Positions 19,874-31,167 of a stretch of DNA of 64,000 nt are shown piece by piece (the stretch's first letter is position 1; each line of letters starts with the position of its first letter). The translations under genes and the position numbers were made by a program. The DNA is from Isochrysis galbana (lineage: Eukaryota > Haptophyta > Isochrysidales > Isochrysidaceae), in NCBI GenBank assembly GCA_018136815.1, contig CM030931.1, positions 3,724,821-3,788,820 on the forward strand, written 5' to 3'. The notes beneath the pieces are model-generated. The model worked only from the letters and a program-made list of their open reading frames with translations. It did not search any database and was not told where the DNA came from.

Positions 19874-20356
19874 ATGAGCGGCGCCATCCTGGCGATGCTG
19901 CTCGTCACAGCCTCTAGCATGGGCCGTGGAGGTGGTGGAGACTTCCGCGTGGACCTGGCCAAGGAACGCTACCCGTCGATGTGGGCACTCATCGAGCCAT
20001 ACATGGGCCGTTGGTGCAAGGCAACCCTCATGCTCGTCGGCGACTACTCCGACGAGTACGACAAGATCCCAATCCCAAAGACCAGATACATTGGAGAGCA
20101 AGCCGCCGTCGCGTACCTCTGCATGGAATATATCACGGCGGTCGCGTACGCTGAAACGAATCCTATGGTGCAAGTGCGCCGAGTAGCAGCTGGCAAACTC
20201 TACATGCAGAACAAGAAGGCCGTCCTCGCACGCGTCACGGACCTCGCCACCCAAGATCAGCCAAGCGACATCGTCGCCTGCCAGAAGAACGACATCGACA
20301 ATAGGATCGAAGAGGAGGTGTGTGAGAAAAAGACGAAAAGGATGAAAACTCAGTAG
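19874..20356 (+). CDS. Unrecognised 160-residue protein
   Basis: A compact ORF with natural-looking composition. Residues 1-15 are hydrophobic (MSGAILAMLLVTASS) and could be a short signal or anchor. The middle has aromatic and charged residues in an ordered pattern (ERYPSMWALIEPYMGRWCK, YLCMEYITAVAYAE), and the C terminus is basic (EKKTKRMKTQ). An in-frame stop lies directly before the ATG, so this is the start unless an upstream exon splices in. I recognise no family. It sits between two repeat-rich stretches and could be a lineage-specific gene. Confidence 0.55.
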   Translation: MSGAILAMLLVTASSMGRGGGGDFRVDLAKERYPSMWALIEPYMGRWCKATLMLVGDYSDEYDKIPIPKTRYIGEQAAVAYLCMEYITAVAYAETNPMVQVRRVAAGKLYMQNKKAVLARVTDLATQDQPSDIVACQKNDIDNRIEEEVCEKKTKRMKTQ

Positions 20357-21142
20357 CTTTGGGGTTACCGTGTGCTTTGGGGAAGGGGGGAGTTGCTATG
20401 CTCACGTCCTTGATTAGCTTTGTACTCATCTTTGTGATAATAATACCATGGAGACTGGTTGAAAAAGAAAACATGCACCTCTGGGTAAAAAAAAATAATA
20501 ACCTGGCCCTCTTTTGACGGAACGCGACTTCCATTGCACCACTATCGCCACCCCTGTGCCCCCGGCTCCACCGGCCGCATCCATCATCCCCTTCACCATC
20601 ATGCGGCAACCCTGAGGCAGCAAAGGGCCGAGCTAGAGCTAGAGCTAACGCCGCGCCCTGGACACAACGTTGCCCTAGGCGGGGATAGAAGTTGCACACG
20701 CATACGTACGTTAGCCACCTTGCTCATGGGGGTATCGGGTCGCCAAAAGAACAAATGAACCTGAGGTCGCGGCCTCTTAGCGTGGGGGAAGGGACGTACG
20801 AGTGCTGACCCATGTGGGCCTGGGAGTGCGCCTCCTTACCCGCTCCCACTAGGGGTCTGGGTCAGGATGGTGCGAATGGTCAGCTCATACGCAGATGCCT
20901 GCAGCGCAGAGGGTCTGAGGTGCGGGCAGCCTGACGGAGGGGAGTTGGAGCCCCGCGGGGGGGGAGGGCACTAGGCGCCTCCCCCCATGTGAAGTACGCA
21001 TAGGCTTTGTTAAGCTCATCGCCATATGAATATGTGTGCAAGGCCCATGCGCTAGAACTACGCCTGCTGACTGCATGCTCGCATGAAATTAATGTGACAT
21101 CGAAAAGTGGGGAACGCCGTCTAAACGCATCAGCAATTGGCG
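20357..21142. other. Intergenic region between two unrecognised genes
   Basis: An A-rich run (20488-20500) and scattered short frames; nothing supported. Confidence 0.5.
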
Positions 21143-22681
21143 TCATTGGTATCCTTGCCGCCGAAAAAAACCAGGCCGTTCAAGGAAAGGTGAAGGAAGG
21201 GTGGGGGGCGAAATGCCGCTCGGCTGCGCCATCATTAGCTGCGTCGCGCCCGCCATGTGTGGAGGAAAGGAGTAAGTGTGAGACGGTGGGGGCATCGTCT
21301 CAAGCGCAGCGCCAGCTTGCAAACGTGAGCACCATCCGTACGCCGGTTGCGCCACAGCGTGCGAGACTCGGGAGGCCGCTATCGAAGGTGCAGATGCAAA
21401 CGCGTATGCTGCCACCGGCGCTGCAGCCGTAGTGCCCGTTGCCGGTATTGGAAGAGCATGCGAGCCAGCCTCTCGCATGTGAAGCACAAGCGGCGATGGC
21501 GGATACAATCGCCCAAAAGATGAGTGCGCATACTTGACCGGGTCCTCCCCCATCGCAAGGCCACATGGGGCGGTGTCGGGAAAGGGTGATCCACTGTTGA
21601 TTCGTACAAGTGGTGCCGGCGATGGTGAGCCGACCGACTCTTCCACCGAGTTGATGAATGAGGAGCCTACGGCCCGAAGGAGTGCAATGAACGTTTCGCA
21701 CTGATTGCGCCCACCGCCGCGCGAGCGCTCCGTAAGGCATACGGCGTGCGACTGCTTGAGGTTGAGCGCCGTCGACGGTAGAATGCCTTGCTCGATCGCA
21801 CTGATGAAGAGCTCATACGGAGGCAGCCATCCCCGGCGTGGCATCTTCTCTGGGATCAACGCTATCAGTTTGCGCCAGGTGTCGCGTGCCTTTAGCAGCT
21901 CGGAATGTTGCGCCGACTCTTGCTGGGCAATGCCATGAGGATTCAGTGACGATGGAGGAGCCAGTGAGGTTGACCGCTTCTGCATGGGCAATGAATAGGC
22001 TCGGCTGGCGGATTGCGATTGTAGTACGACAGACGGGGAAGATGGCACACATGCTGGACGCAAGAATGAGGCACCTTGCGGCGCGCTAGCGGCGTGCTGA
22101 GCAACGACCTCGGAAGCTGGTGACGAAGCACCGCTAGCTGGATGGCTGAAGTAGCAGTGATTCGGCCCATCGCGGTAGTGTGGCATCGAGACCATGCTAT
22201 TTGCTGTGCGAGCTCCCTTGGAGGCTTGACCATCCAGGTGTTCATCCTCGCACTGGCGTTTCAGCCCATGCGTGGCTGGAATCGTTGTGACCCGGCCGCT
22301 GCCCGTGAGCCGTGCTGTCGCACCAGATGATCGATTGGGAGATCTCACAATGATCGGTCTGGGCGTCGAGAAGTAGCCTCCAGATCGGGAGGATTCGTCT
22401 CCAGCAGAGGTGGTGGCGCCTTGGGAGTCGCCGAAGTTGAACGTGCTCAGGACCATTGCTGCCATCATTTCGCCCGTCGTCGCTTGCGTTCTCCGCGTGG
22501 CTGCTTCGCAGGGATATTGAGGCGTCGGGGAAGAGGCGCTCGGAGCAGCGGATGGCCATGTGACAACACGCACCGGCGGTCCAACTTGAGCATACCTTCG
22601 AAGGGGTGGCTTTTCAGCGAGGGCATGCTCAACGTCCATGTGCCTCGTCTGCTCGCCCTCAGCGCCTGCGTGATGCGCCAT
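21143..22681 (-). CDS. Unrecognised Ser/Pro/Ala-rich protein (512 residues)
   Basis: The frame is open from 22864, but upstream codons are proline repeats and the first ATG is at 22681 (MAHHAGAEGEQTRH). Most of the protein is disordered. A more ordered block lies around the middle: ARDTWRKLIALIPEKMPRRG, then PPYELFISAIEQGI and CETFIALLRAVGSSFINSVE, which looks helical. No catalytic motif, signal peptide or membrane segment is seen. It could be a regulatory or scaffold protein, but I assign no function. Its upstream flank (22790-23970 on the plus strand) is a long purine tract. Confidence 0.5.
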   Translation of the reverse strand: MAHHAGAEGEQTRHMDVEHALAEKPPLRRYAQVGPPVRVVTWPSAAPSASSPTPQYPCEAATRRTQATTGEMMAAMVLSTFNFGDSQGATTSAGDESSRSGGYFSTPRPIIVRSPNRSSGATARLTGSGRVTTIPATHGLKRQCEDEHLDGQASKGARTANSMVSMPHYRDGPNHCYFSHPASGASSPASEVVAQHAASAPQGASFLRPACVPSSPSVVLQSQSASRAYSLPMQKRSTSLAPPSSLNPHGIAQQESAQHSELLKARDTWRKLIALIPEKMPRRGWLPPYELFISAIEQGILPSTALNLKQSHAVCLTERSRGGGRNQCETFIALLRAVGSSFINSVEESVGSPSPAPLVRINSGSPFPDTAPCGLAMGEDPVKYAHSSFGRLYPPSPLVLHMREAGSHALPIPATGTTAAAPVAAYAFASAPSIAASRVSHAVAQPAYGWCSRLQAGAALETMPPPSHTYSFPPHMAGATQLMMAQPSGISPPTLPSPFLERPGFFRRQGYQ

Positions 22682-22789
22682 GGCCGTCTTGCAGGTAAAA
22701 GAGCGCCGGGGAGAGGACGAGAGGGCGATGGGGCTTGCGATTAGCTTTGGCTTCGAGGCTGTGAGCTGTGCTGAGAGAGGTAGGGCAGT

Positions 22790-23244
22790 GGGTGGCGGCG
22801 GAGATGGAGTGCGATGGTGGTGGGGGTGGGTGGGGGGAGGGGGAGGGGGGGAGGGGGCGGGCAAGGGGGCAAAGGCAAAGCGGAGGAGGGAGCGGAACCT
22901 TTTTGGGGGGGCGGCAGAGACAGGCAGAGGCGTGGGGGGGGGGGGGGGTAGAGAGAGGGAGAGGGAGGGAGAGAGAAAGAGAGAGAGGGGGAGAGAGAAA
23001 GAGAGAGAGGGGGAGAGAGAAAGAGAGAGAGGGGGAGAGAGAAAGAGAGAGAGAGAGAGAGAGGGAGAGGGGGGGACCGTCCCGTCTTCTCGTGAGCGCA
23101 GAGCACGGGGCGCCGAGATCTCTTCATCCCATCGACGGGGTGAAACCGCCCGTGAGATGCGATCTCTCGGTGCGGGGGGGAATCGTCACGAGAGAGAGGG
23201 GGGCGAAGAGAGAGAGAGGGAGAGGGGGGGGGGGGGGAGAGAGT

Positions 23245-23290
<46 letters not shown>

Positions 23291-24131
23291 GAGAGGGAGA
23301 GAGGAAGGGGGGAGGAAAGAGAGGAGAGATAGAGGGGGAGAGAGGGGCAGCAGGGAGAGAGAGAGAGACTGAGGGAGAGAGTGGGAGAGAGCGCTGGGTT
23401 GCCGAGGGGGGCGGGAGGAGGTTCTCATCCCCCCCCGCCGGGAAGGAGAGGCGGCGCGGGGTTGGGGGGGGGGGCGGGGGAGGAGATAGACGTGATTGCC
23501 CCCCCTCTTCCCCCGCACTCTCCGAAGTTCTCGGGGTGCCTCGGGGTGGGGGTGGGGGGATACTCTCTTACTTTCGAGGACACAAGGATTATCTACCAAC
23601 CTTGCCCGCATTCTCCTCATACCGGCGGAGCTGCAACGTGTTTTCTCCCAAAGAGAGAGAGAGTCCCGCCGCGGGGAAGGCCTTCTTACGAGGAAGACGC
23701 CGAGGCGGCGGCGCGCCCCCCTCCCCCCCTCGAGGAGAAGGACCCCGCATCCTGAGAGAGAGGGAGGGAGGGAGAGAGAGGGAGAGGGAAAGAGGGAGGG
23801 AGGGAGGGATGGAGAGAGAGAGTGTTTGTGTGTGTAGCACTTTGGGGGGGGGGGGGGAGGGAGAGAGGGAGAGGGAGGGAGAGAGAGGGAGGGAGAGAGA
23901 GAGAGGGAGAGAGAAAGAGGGAGGGAGAAAGAGGGAGAGAGAAAGAGGGAGAGGGAGAGAGAGAGAGGGAGAGCCTTGGCTGGGCGCTCAGCCTCAGCTC
24001 CTCTCTCGCGCGCGCGGGGGGGGGAAGGCGGGAGGGCTCGCTGCGGGGGGTCCCCTTCTCTCCTGCTTGGCGCCGCCCCCCCCCCGCCCCCCCCTTCTCA
24101 ACCCCCTCTCCCACCCCCCCGTCCGACACGC

Positions 24132-24170
<39 letters not shown>

Positions 24171-24175
24171 ACCGG
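22790..24175. repeat. GA-rich tracts and terminal C-run
   Basis: Long GA/GGGA stretches (22930-23070, 23190-23390, 23750-23970) and a C-run at 24132-24169. ORFs here are poly(Arg-Glu) or poly(Pro) artefacts. Confidence 0.9.
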
Positions 24176-24309
24176 CGGGTGGCATCGCGGTGGAAGGTGG
24201 CTGAATTAATTCAAGTTAGCTCGGTCGAATGCCGTGGGACGAGCTCACGATCGATCGAGGAGACGAGAATACTACGCAAACCAACGGAACCACTAGAGGG
24301 ATTTTGCAA

Positions 24310-24368
24310 CGGTTGAAACAGCGGGTTACAAGACGTGCTCCGCCTCCGTCGCAACGGAGTTTCAACCG
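24310..24368. repeat. Inverted repeat CGGTTGAAAC / GTTTCAACCG
   Basis: Perfect 10-bp arms with a 39-base loop. A further GGTTGAAAC copy lies at 24409. It could form a hairpin in RNA or be a small element end. Confidence 0.6.
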
Positions 24369-25839
24369 CCTCGCAAAAAAAAGGACAACTCGGAACTCGG
24401 CAGAAATAGGTTGAAACTTTGGAGTTGGCGCGAGATCGCCCCGAGAGAGGGGAGAGCGCCGAGCGCCGCGCGCCGGGACGAGAGATGCCGACCCGCCCCT
24501 TCAACCCTTCAACGCGCAGGAGCTGCGTGAGTCCCAGCTCGCGCTCTCAGCGGCGATGCTGCTGGCTGCTGGGGATGAGGAGGCGCCGGCGGCAGGCGTC
24601 GCTGCGGCGCCAGGCGCCAGGGCCGGCGGGCCGGCACAGTGAGGCGCAGCGGCACAGCCGCCTCAATGAGGTGGCGATGCTTGCGTTCGCAGCGGAGCCG
24701 CTTCTTTGTCGCATTCATCCTAGATGATGCGATTTCCAGGCTCTTATTTCCAGGTCCTTCGCCGTGCGGCCACACGGTGAAGCTCAGGTACATCTAGGTT
24801 GGTAGGGTTCGTCCCTAGCGACCTAGAATTCGAGTTCTCGTTTCGTTCCTTCTAGCCTGTTTGTCAAGTCTAGATTCCAGGTTTCCTCCTTTCGGGTAAT
24901 CTTGACCCAAAGGAGCCAGGTCGCCTGTCACTCGCTGCGCGCTTGTCTCAGGCTCTCGGGTTACCTTGTGAAGGCTTGTTTAGCTTCTTGCAAGGCTTGT
25001 TGTTTCTTGTTGAGTTCCGGTTCTTGCTTGGGACTTGCTCACTTTCACTTTCGTTGTCGTTGTCGTCCAGGCCTGTTCTTCGTAGGTTCCGCTTGGCTTG
25101 GTTAGGGTTTCGTTGCCTTCCGGCGTTTGGCGTTGGCGTTCGGAAACTTCCTCTCACATTCCCTAGGTCCGCTACCCTTGGCTTGTAGGTCCTTGCTTCT
25201 TTCTTCTCGGTCAAGGTTTTGGCGAGCGAGTCGGTTGCTCTAGCCGCTCGAGATTTGAGGTTTAATTTGCCATCTCCCCTTGGAGATCGGTGTAGGTTCG
25301 CTTCCTAGGTGAGGGAATCTTTCCCCTTGATGCAAGTTACATGCAAGCCTTGGCCCCTTTGGTGTTTCTTCCCCTTGGTTGCTACTCAGGGTTGTTCGTT
25401 AGAAGCGTCTAGAAGGTTCACGCTCAACGGCAAGATTTATTCGGTCGTGAAGACATCTCGTTGCGATCCGTATCCAAAGTGATCGCCGTGGTCGCGCGAC
25501 ATGACGCTCCCCTTCGGACTCTCCGCTACGTGGGAAGTTACAACGGAGACACGCTCCGGCCGTCGCTGCGGAGTCTCTCTCTCTCTCGCTCTCTCTCTCC
25601 GTCTCTCGTGACGTGTTTGAGTTATCGGTGATTTGGGGTCGCGGTTGCTTGATAATTTGCTTGGTTTGGGTGAATGATTCCGGTGTGTTCGTGAGTCGGT
25701 GTATCCTGTTGTTCTCAGCCTCGTTGTCCGTCGTTGTTCGCTGTGAAAAGCTCAACTTCGAACCGATGCCGGGCGCGCGGCGTGCCCGTTTTCGACGATC
25801 CATCCGGATGGGGGACCCCACCAGATACCAAATACCATA

Positions 25840-25928
25840 GTTGTTGCGTCAGCTCGCGAGCTCGCAGGGTTTTGGAGCTTACACTGATATCAGTACCTTG
25901 TTTGTATCAGCTTGCAAGCTGCAACAAC
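25840..25928. repeat. Cluster of three perfect palindromes inside an inverted repeat
   Basis: Outer arms GTTGTTGC (25840-25847) and GCAACAAC (25921-25928). Inside are AGCTCGCGAGCT (25851-25862), ACTGATATCAGT (25883-25894) and CAGCTTGCAAGCTG (25908-25921), each self-complementary. Could be a small MITE or a regulatory/structural site; no target duplication identified. Confidence 0.7.
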
Positions 25929-27429
25929 AAAACTGACGTCCTAAAAACAAAACTGCCGGCGCCGCGCCGCCGCTAATGCCTTGCCACGCTCGCGAGGGGA
26001 CTACAGCGATGCGCAATGGGAGTATGCGAGTGCAATTGAACCGCTCCACCTCACTCTCACTCTCCAGAAGTGGGAGGATCTGCACAGTAATCCACTGGGG
26101 CAAGAATCCTCAAAAATGGGGCGTTGATGATAATCTGACAGAGCCCAGCCCACTCCCTGCTACAGATCCAAAAAAGACGCTCGCCCGTAACTGTTCGAAT
26201 CCCCGATAGCCGATAGAAATAGAAAAGGCCACGCCTACGATGTCCGATGTGCTACGAAATATTGCTCGATCTTCGATTGTTGCTCTGAGGAAACGCTACC
26301 GATTGGACGCTTGCTCTCCGCCACCGTCACCGCTGTCGCTTTGTCGCCATGTGGCACGCAAAGGTGAGGAACCGCAACGCCCCACTTCTCTCGATGATAG
26401 GGTTATCGAACGTACCGTCCGTCCGACCGCTCAACATCAGGGGCCCCTACTGCCTTGTGTGTGGTCTCTCGCTAGAAATCACCCACTAGAGATTGATTCA
26501 ATCTGTTCCTATGGACCCATCACCGCCCTCTGCACCGCCAAATCCGCCCTCGCCGCCGCGCGCGGACCCCGTCACCACTGCACCCGTGCCCAAGCCTTCC
26601 CAAGTATCTTCACCCGCTACCCAAGTTGATAGGCCGCCTACGGACGCGTGGGTTGCCAAGGATGGAGTCTCAGGAGCCTTACCCGGACCCTGGGAACAGT
26701 CCATCTCCACAATCGGGCCGGGGGGTGGTGGCGTTGGACTTCTTCGGCGTTCACTATGTTTCCGGTGTCGGAGGCCTCTCCGAGGTAGTCGGTGTCGGTG
26801 TGAAGCCATATATTGTTAAGTTTTTTGATGTTTTTGTATTTATCGTCTTCTGAGACCTTAATTTCTTCTTATTTCGTTTCCCCGGCCTCGGGGGGGGGGT
26901 CCCTGCCCGTTTGGCAGGTCCTCTCTCTGGGACCGGGCGGTGGGCGCGCTCCGACGACTTGTCGAGTATTTGCCGCGCTGTCGAACACGCGATGACTACA
27001 GGCTCGTAGGCAGAGGGCCGTTCGACCGAGCCGGCAGCTGACGCGGCCGTAAGACCGTAAGAGGGTCGTTGATTGTTGCTTGCGGGAAGATGTCTGAGAG
27101 CTAGGCCGGAATGATGACTGGTGATTGCTCAGCCCCTGCCAGAGGGCAAGGGCTGAGGTTGGTTGTACGCGCTGACCCGGGGGAGTGTCCGCGATGGAGT
27201 GAGGGAGGCGCGAGGCCCCCATTGACCCCCACTTATAAGGATAAGGCATCAAGTGCTCGAGAAGAAGTGCAGCACACGACAATTCAAGGCGTTAACATGT
27301 ATCCCACTTTTGCTTTTGCAAACGGAAGATACTCTTAATCAATCAAGGTCTAGTTCGCTAGTTTGTGAGGTGGGCTGCTCAATATTGATCATTGATTATT
27401 GGCGGCATATCCCGAGATATGTTGCAATG

Positions 27430-29493
27430 CTACACAGCTGCACGGACCGGTATGGCCGGGAGGGACAACGGCATCGAGCGCACAGTGCCGTGAGGAGCGT
27501 CACTTTCCGCTCGCTTTTCGTCCTCGGAATCAGAGTGTGAGTGGGGTGTGCAAACTCGCTCCTGCTCGGAGCTGAAGTTAGACGACCGGGGTTTCAGAAT
27601 CCTTGGGGGAAGCAACCTAAGATCCGAGACCTCGGAATTGGATCGGACTCGAAATGTGGAATCAGCCGCTGGAGAGCAGGTTGCATAGCTCACTGTAAAG
27701 GTGGAGGAGGGCGCTGGATCGGGCGTAATCTTCGCAGCCGTGCGGCGACGGGACCTTGGCGATGACCCTACACTGCCCAGCTGTCGTTGTCGGCGCCGAC
27801 GGCGGCATATTTTCAACAGTATTCCAACGCACAAGAGAACGAGGGGCAGCATGTACAAAGAACTGCCGGCAGCCGCATACGCAATGATTTCAGAGGCATT
27901 CAAAGCCCATGGAGCAAGGGGTGGTGAAGGTGGAGCCGGTGGCGACTGAGGTGGGGCTGACGGTGGCGGTATCGCTGAGTGCGACCATGAGGGCGTTGAC
28001 ACGGGCGTTGGCGCAACCCCAACGGGTGCCATGGGAGGCGGCCAGCGGAAGGGTAGCAGCGGCGGCGGGCTGAGGAGCGGCGCGTGAGGGTCTGTCGGTG
28101 GATATATTGAAGCGGATGGGCCGGAAGAGGAGCTCAACGGGGCTGGCGGTGGCCGTGGCTGTGGGGGGGGAGGCGACAGACTTGGTGGCCGTGGCTGTGG
28201 GGGGGGAGGAGATGGTAGCAGGGGTGAAGGGCTAGACTGCAGCGAGGGCGAGGCCCACGACGGGGGCGAAGACTGCAGTCTCGATGGCATTGGTGAATAC
28301 GGTGGTGTAGAAGGTCTCTGCGTAAGAAACGATGATAAGGGCGGCGATTGCGGCGGAGAAGAAGACGGTGGGTGCGGAAGTGAAGGTAATGGTGGAGGCC
28401 GAAAAGGTGGCGGCAGCAGCGGATACGTTACCCTAGGTAGAGATGAGGACGGTGGAAGCGGCAATGGCGAAAGCGCTTGGATGGGCGAAAGTGGCGGAGG
28501 CGATGTCGAGGGGGAGAGCGGCTGCGGCAAGGGTGGCGGTGAATTTGGCAGTGGTTGCCGGGGCAGAGGTGGCAACGGTGATCGTGCTGCAGGAGGAGGC
28601 GCAGAGGGCGGCGGCGGCAAGGGCGACGGAGGCGCGGAAGGTGGTGGAGACGGGGGATAGTGCAGTGGCAGGTAAGCGGGCGGAGTGTTGGGCAAGGGTG
28701 GTCCGGTTGACGGCGGCAATGCGGGTGACGGCGTGCCCGGCATTGGTGGGAACGGGGATGGTGCTGCTGGAGAAGGCGCAGAGGGCGGCGGCGGCAATGG
28801 CGAGGGCGGCGGCTTGGGCGATGGGGGCGGCGGGGAAGGCGGCGGCAGGGATGGGAGCGGAGTACTTGGCGGAGGTGGTTCAAGTGACGGCGGCGTTGGA
28901 GGTGGCTGTGGGCTCGGCGGCAGTGGCAACGGGGATGGTGCTGCTGGAGAAGGCGCAGAGGGCGGTGGCGGCACTGGTGAGGGCGGCGGCTTGGGCGATG
29001 GGGGCGGCGGGGAAGGCGGCGGCAGGGATGGGAGCGGAGTACTTGGCAGAGGTGGTTCGGGTGACGGCGGCGATGGAGGTGGCTGTGGGCTCGGCGGTAG
29101 TGGCAACGGGGATGGTGCTGCTGGAGAAGGCGCAGAGGGCGGTGGCGGCACTGGTGAGGGCGGCGGCTTGGGCGATGGGGGCGGTGGTGAGGGTGGCGGC
29201 AGGGAAGGAGGCGGAGTGCTTGGCGGAGGTGGTCCGGGTGACGGCGGTGATGCAGGGGGCGGACGAATCGGCGGTGGTGGCAATGGGGGAGGAGGATTAG
29301 GAGGTGCGGTGCAGTAGCCACACGTAAAATCGCAGTATCCTGCTGTCACAAAGAGACAGCCGCCCAGTAAAGTGACGAGTGTATCGCAGGTTAGGCCAGT
29401 CAGCGACTCGCCGACCTCTGTGCAAGGAAAAAGTAAGAGCTCTCGATGCTCCGGGTGAGCAGCGAGCGACGGTGCAGCGGACAGCATGAGCAT
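27430..29493 (-). CDS. ShK-like, proline-rich (pherophorin/extensin-type) single-pass membrane protein
   Basis: 687 residues from the ATG at 29493; the frame is open further upstream without ATG, so an upstream exon with a longer signal peptide is possible. Six cysteines (about 24, 36, 46, 54, 58, 61) in C-x11-C-x9-C-x7-C-x3-C-x2-C spacing form a ShKT-like module ending CDFTCGYC. A ~450-residue stalk of PPPSP/PPPPS repeats follows, like hydroxyproline-rich algal wall proteins. Near 535-563 is one hydrophobic span (MLPLVLLCVGILLKI) followed by RRRRRQRQ, a stop-transfer signal, and a ~124-residue Ser/Arg-rich cytoplasmic tail. The predicted topology is type I, with the stalk outside. Likely a cell-surface or extracellular-matrix protein; specific function unknown. 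The repeated stalk is encoded by near-identical 108- to 180-bp units around 28750-29230. Confidence 0.65.
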   Translation of the reverse strand: MLMLSAAPSLAAHPEHRELLLFPCTEVGESLTGLTCDTLVTLLGGCLFVTAGYCDFTCGYCTAPPNPPPPLPPPPIRPPPASPPSPGPPPPSTPPPSLPPPSPPPPSPKPPPSPVPPPPSAPSPAAPSPLPLPPSPQPPPSPPSPEPPLPSTPLPSLPPPSPPPPSPKPPPSPVPPPPSAPSPAAPSPLPLPPSPQPPPTPPSLEPPPPSTPLPSLPPPSPPPPSPKPPPSPLPPPPSAPSPAAPSPFPPMPGTPSPALPPSTGPPLPNTPPAYLPLHYPPSPPPSAPPSPLPPPPSAPPPAARSPLPPLPRQPLPNSPPPLPQPLSPSTSPPPLSPIQALSPLPLPPSSSLPRVTYPLLPPPFRPPPLPSLPHPPSSSPPQSPPLSSFLTQRPSTPPYSPMPSRLQSSPPSWASPSLQSSPSPLLPSPPPPQPRPPSLSPPPPQPRPPPAPLSSSSGPSASIYPPTDPHAPLLSPPPLLPFRWPPPMAPVGVAPTPVSTPSWSHSAIPPPSAPPQSPPAPPSPPLAPWALNASEIIAYAAAGSSLYMLPLVLLCVGILLKICRRRRRQRQLGSVGSSPRSRRRTAAKITPDPAPSSTFTVSYATCSPAADSTFRVRSNSEVSDLRLLPPRILKPRSSNFSSEQERVCTPHSHSDSEDEKRAESDAPHGTVRSMPLSLPAIPVRAAV

Positions 29494-29817
29494 TGTGTTG
29501 GCGCTCTGCGGCCTGGATCTCTGGTCTCGATTCAGGAGCTTGAGTGGCTTGAGAGTCTGCAGCGCCTCGGGCGATGCCAGCCGTCGTCGGTGACGGGAGT
29601 ATTGGAAGGGACGCGGGCTAGGATGGGGGGATGGTCTGCTCTCGCCCTCCAAAGCTTCTTCTCTTGTCTCTCCTCGTTACAAGCACCCTCAAGAAGAAGC
29701 ACGCCGGAGAGGCAGAGAGGGAGAGGAGAGACAGAGAGATAGGGGTGGGAGGTGCAAGGAGAAAAGAGAATTCATCTGTATAGGAACGAAGAGAAAGGAG
29801 AAGGGGCAAGGGTGGGG

Positions 29818-30175
<358 letters not shown>

Positions 30176-30635
30176 GTGCCTGAAATTGGCTTCTGTTGTC
30201 GAGAGTGGAGATTCTTGATGGAGGCGCCGATATTACACGAGAGACAGACTGGTATCGTGATCTCATTCCCCGAGCTCAGAATCGGTGAATCGTCATCCGC
30301 CGTCTTTCTTCGAATGATCGAACGCGTTCATCAATTTGTTGAAACGATTATATCCGTCTCTTCCGTTACAGCCTCCAGCATGAACGAGGTGCCCGCACTT
30401 TGTCGCATCCGTCGTTCAATGCTGCGCTTGCTCTCTTTTCATAACGGATATTTGAAGGGCATGTTCTCCTGCTCCTGACTCCTGATACTGATCCCAGATG
30501 TCGTTAATCCCGATCTCGGTGTGCTGCTCGGTGAGCTCATTATCGGTGATCTCGAGGGAGCGTTCGTGCAAAGGCAAAGGCGGTGCCGGTGCCCTCGCCG
30601 TGTGGCGGGGTCGGGGCGAAAAATAAAAGTCTCTC
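30176..30635. other. Unassigned segment
   Basis: A 100-codon open frame (30178-30478) has no recognisable feature. I do not call it a gene. Confidence 0.35.
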
Positions 30636-30645
30636 GGGTCCCAGG

Positions 30646-30825
30646 CCTAGATGGGAAATACGTATTTACCGTATTTGGCTAGAGGCCAAATACATATGTA
30701 TTTGCCTGTATTTGAAGCTTGAAGCGCCTCCTAGGTTGTAGGCCTCGAATGTATTTGAAGTGTATTTGGCCGATGTATTTGGTTGTATTTGTATTTGCAG
30801 GCCCCAGCACCGTATTTCCCATGTA
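30646..30825. mobile_element. AAATAC inverted-repeat element, copy 1
   Basis: 180 bp with ends CCTAGATGGGAAATACG and CGTATTTCCCATGTA. It is flanked by a perfect 10-bp direct repeat GGGTCCCAGG (30636-30645 and 30826-30835). The interior is built from many AAATAC/GTATTT units, including CAAATACATATGTATTTG, so a single strand would fold into a near-continuous hairpin. Copy 2 lies reversed at 50851-51039. Non-coding and MITE-like. Confidence 0.8.
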
Positions 30826-30835
30826 GGGTCCCAGG

Positions 30836-31167
30836 GGCCAGGGGAGGAGGAGGTAGCGAAAAGAAACCCGTACCTCGGGTTTCAGTCTCTCAACGGGACG
30901 GCTGCACAAAGCTCCCCCCCCCCCCCCCCTCCCCCGCTTTTCCCTAGTTAGTAGTCAACTCTTTTTGTATGTGTGTGTGTATTATGTTTATGTTGGCGAC
31001 TGCCTGGGTTTTCACCCAATGTGACCAATGACCAATGAACTTTTGCGGTTTGTGGGGACTTTCTAACGGGAGCTGTGGCTGTGGGCCTGCTACCTGCGAG
31101 CTGCGAGGGGGGGGTATAGGCTACGTACTATTATACTATTATAGTATAGGTATAAAACACATAGTAG
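30836..31167. other. Intergenic segment
   Basis: C-run at 30915-30930 and a TATA-like AT stretch at 31128-31155; no gene seen. Confidence 0.4.

Larger units (their letters stand above)
24176..27429. other. Large region without a recognised gene
   Basis: 3.2 kb with only short open frames and none that looks conserved. Notable contents are a 10-bp inverted repeat (24310-24319 with 24359-24368), a three-palindrome cluster (25840-25928) and a G-run at 26890-26899. The sequence between 24.8 and 25.7 kb is less GC-rich than neighbouring genes. It could hold non-coding transcripts or decayed elements; I cannot tell. Confidence 0.4.

Noticed and set aside
22730-24204. Long plus-strand ORF over the GA tracts
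   Set aside because: The product is almost wholly Arg/Glu/Gly repeat from microsatellite DNA; the same pattern appears in all such tracts.
26140-26215. tRNA-like B-box (GTTCGAATCCC)
   Set aside because: I could not pair an acceptor stem or place an A-box and anticodon arm around it.
28428-29321. Long ORFs on both strands over the proline-rich gene
   Set aside because: They are frame shadows of the PPPSP repeat, giving His/Arg or Gly/Ala strings.
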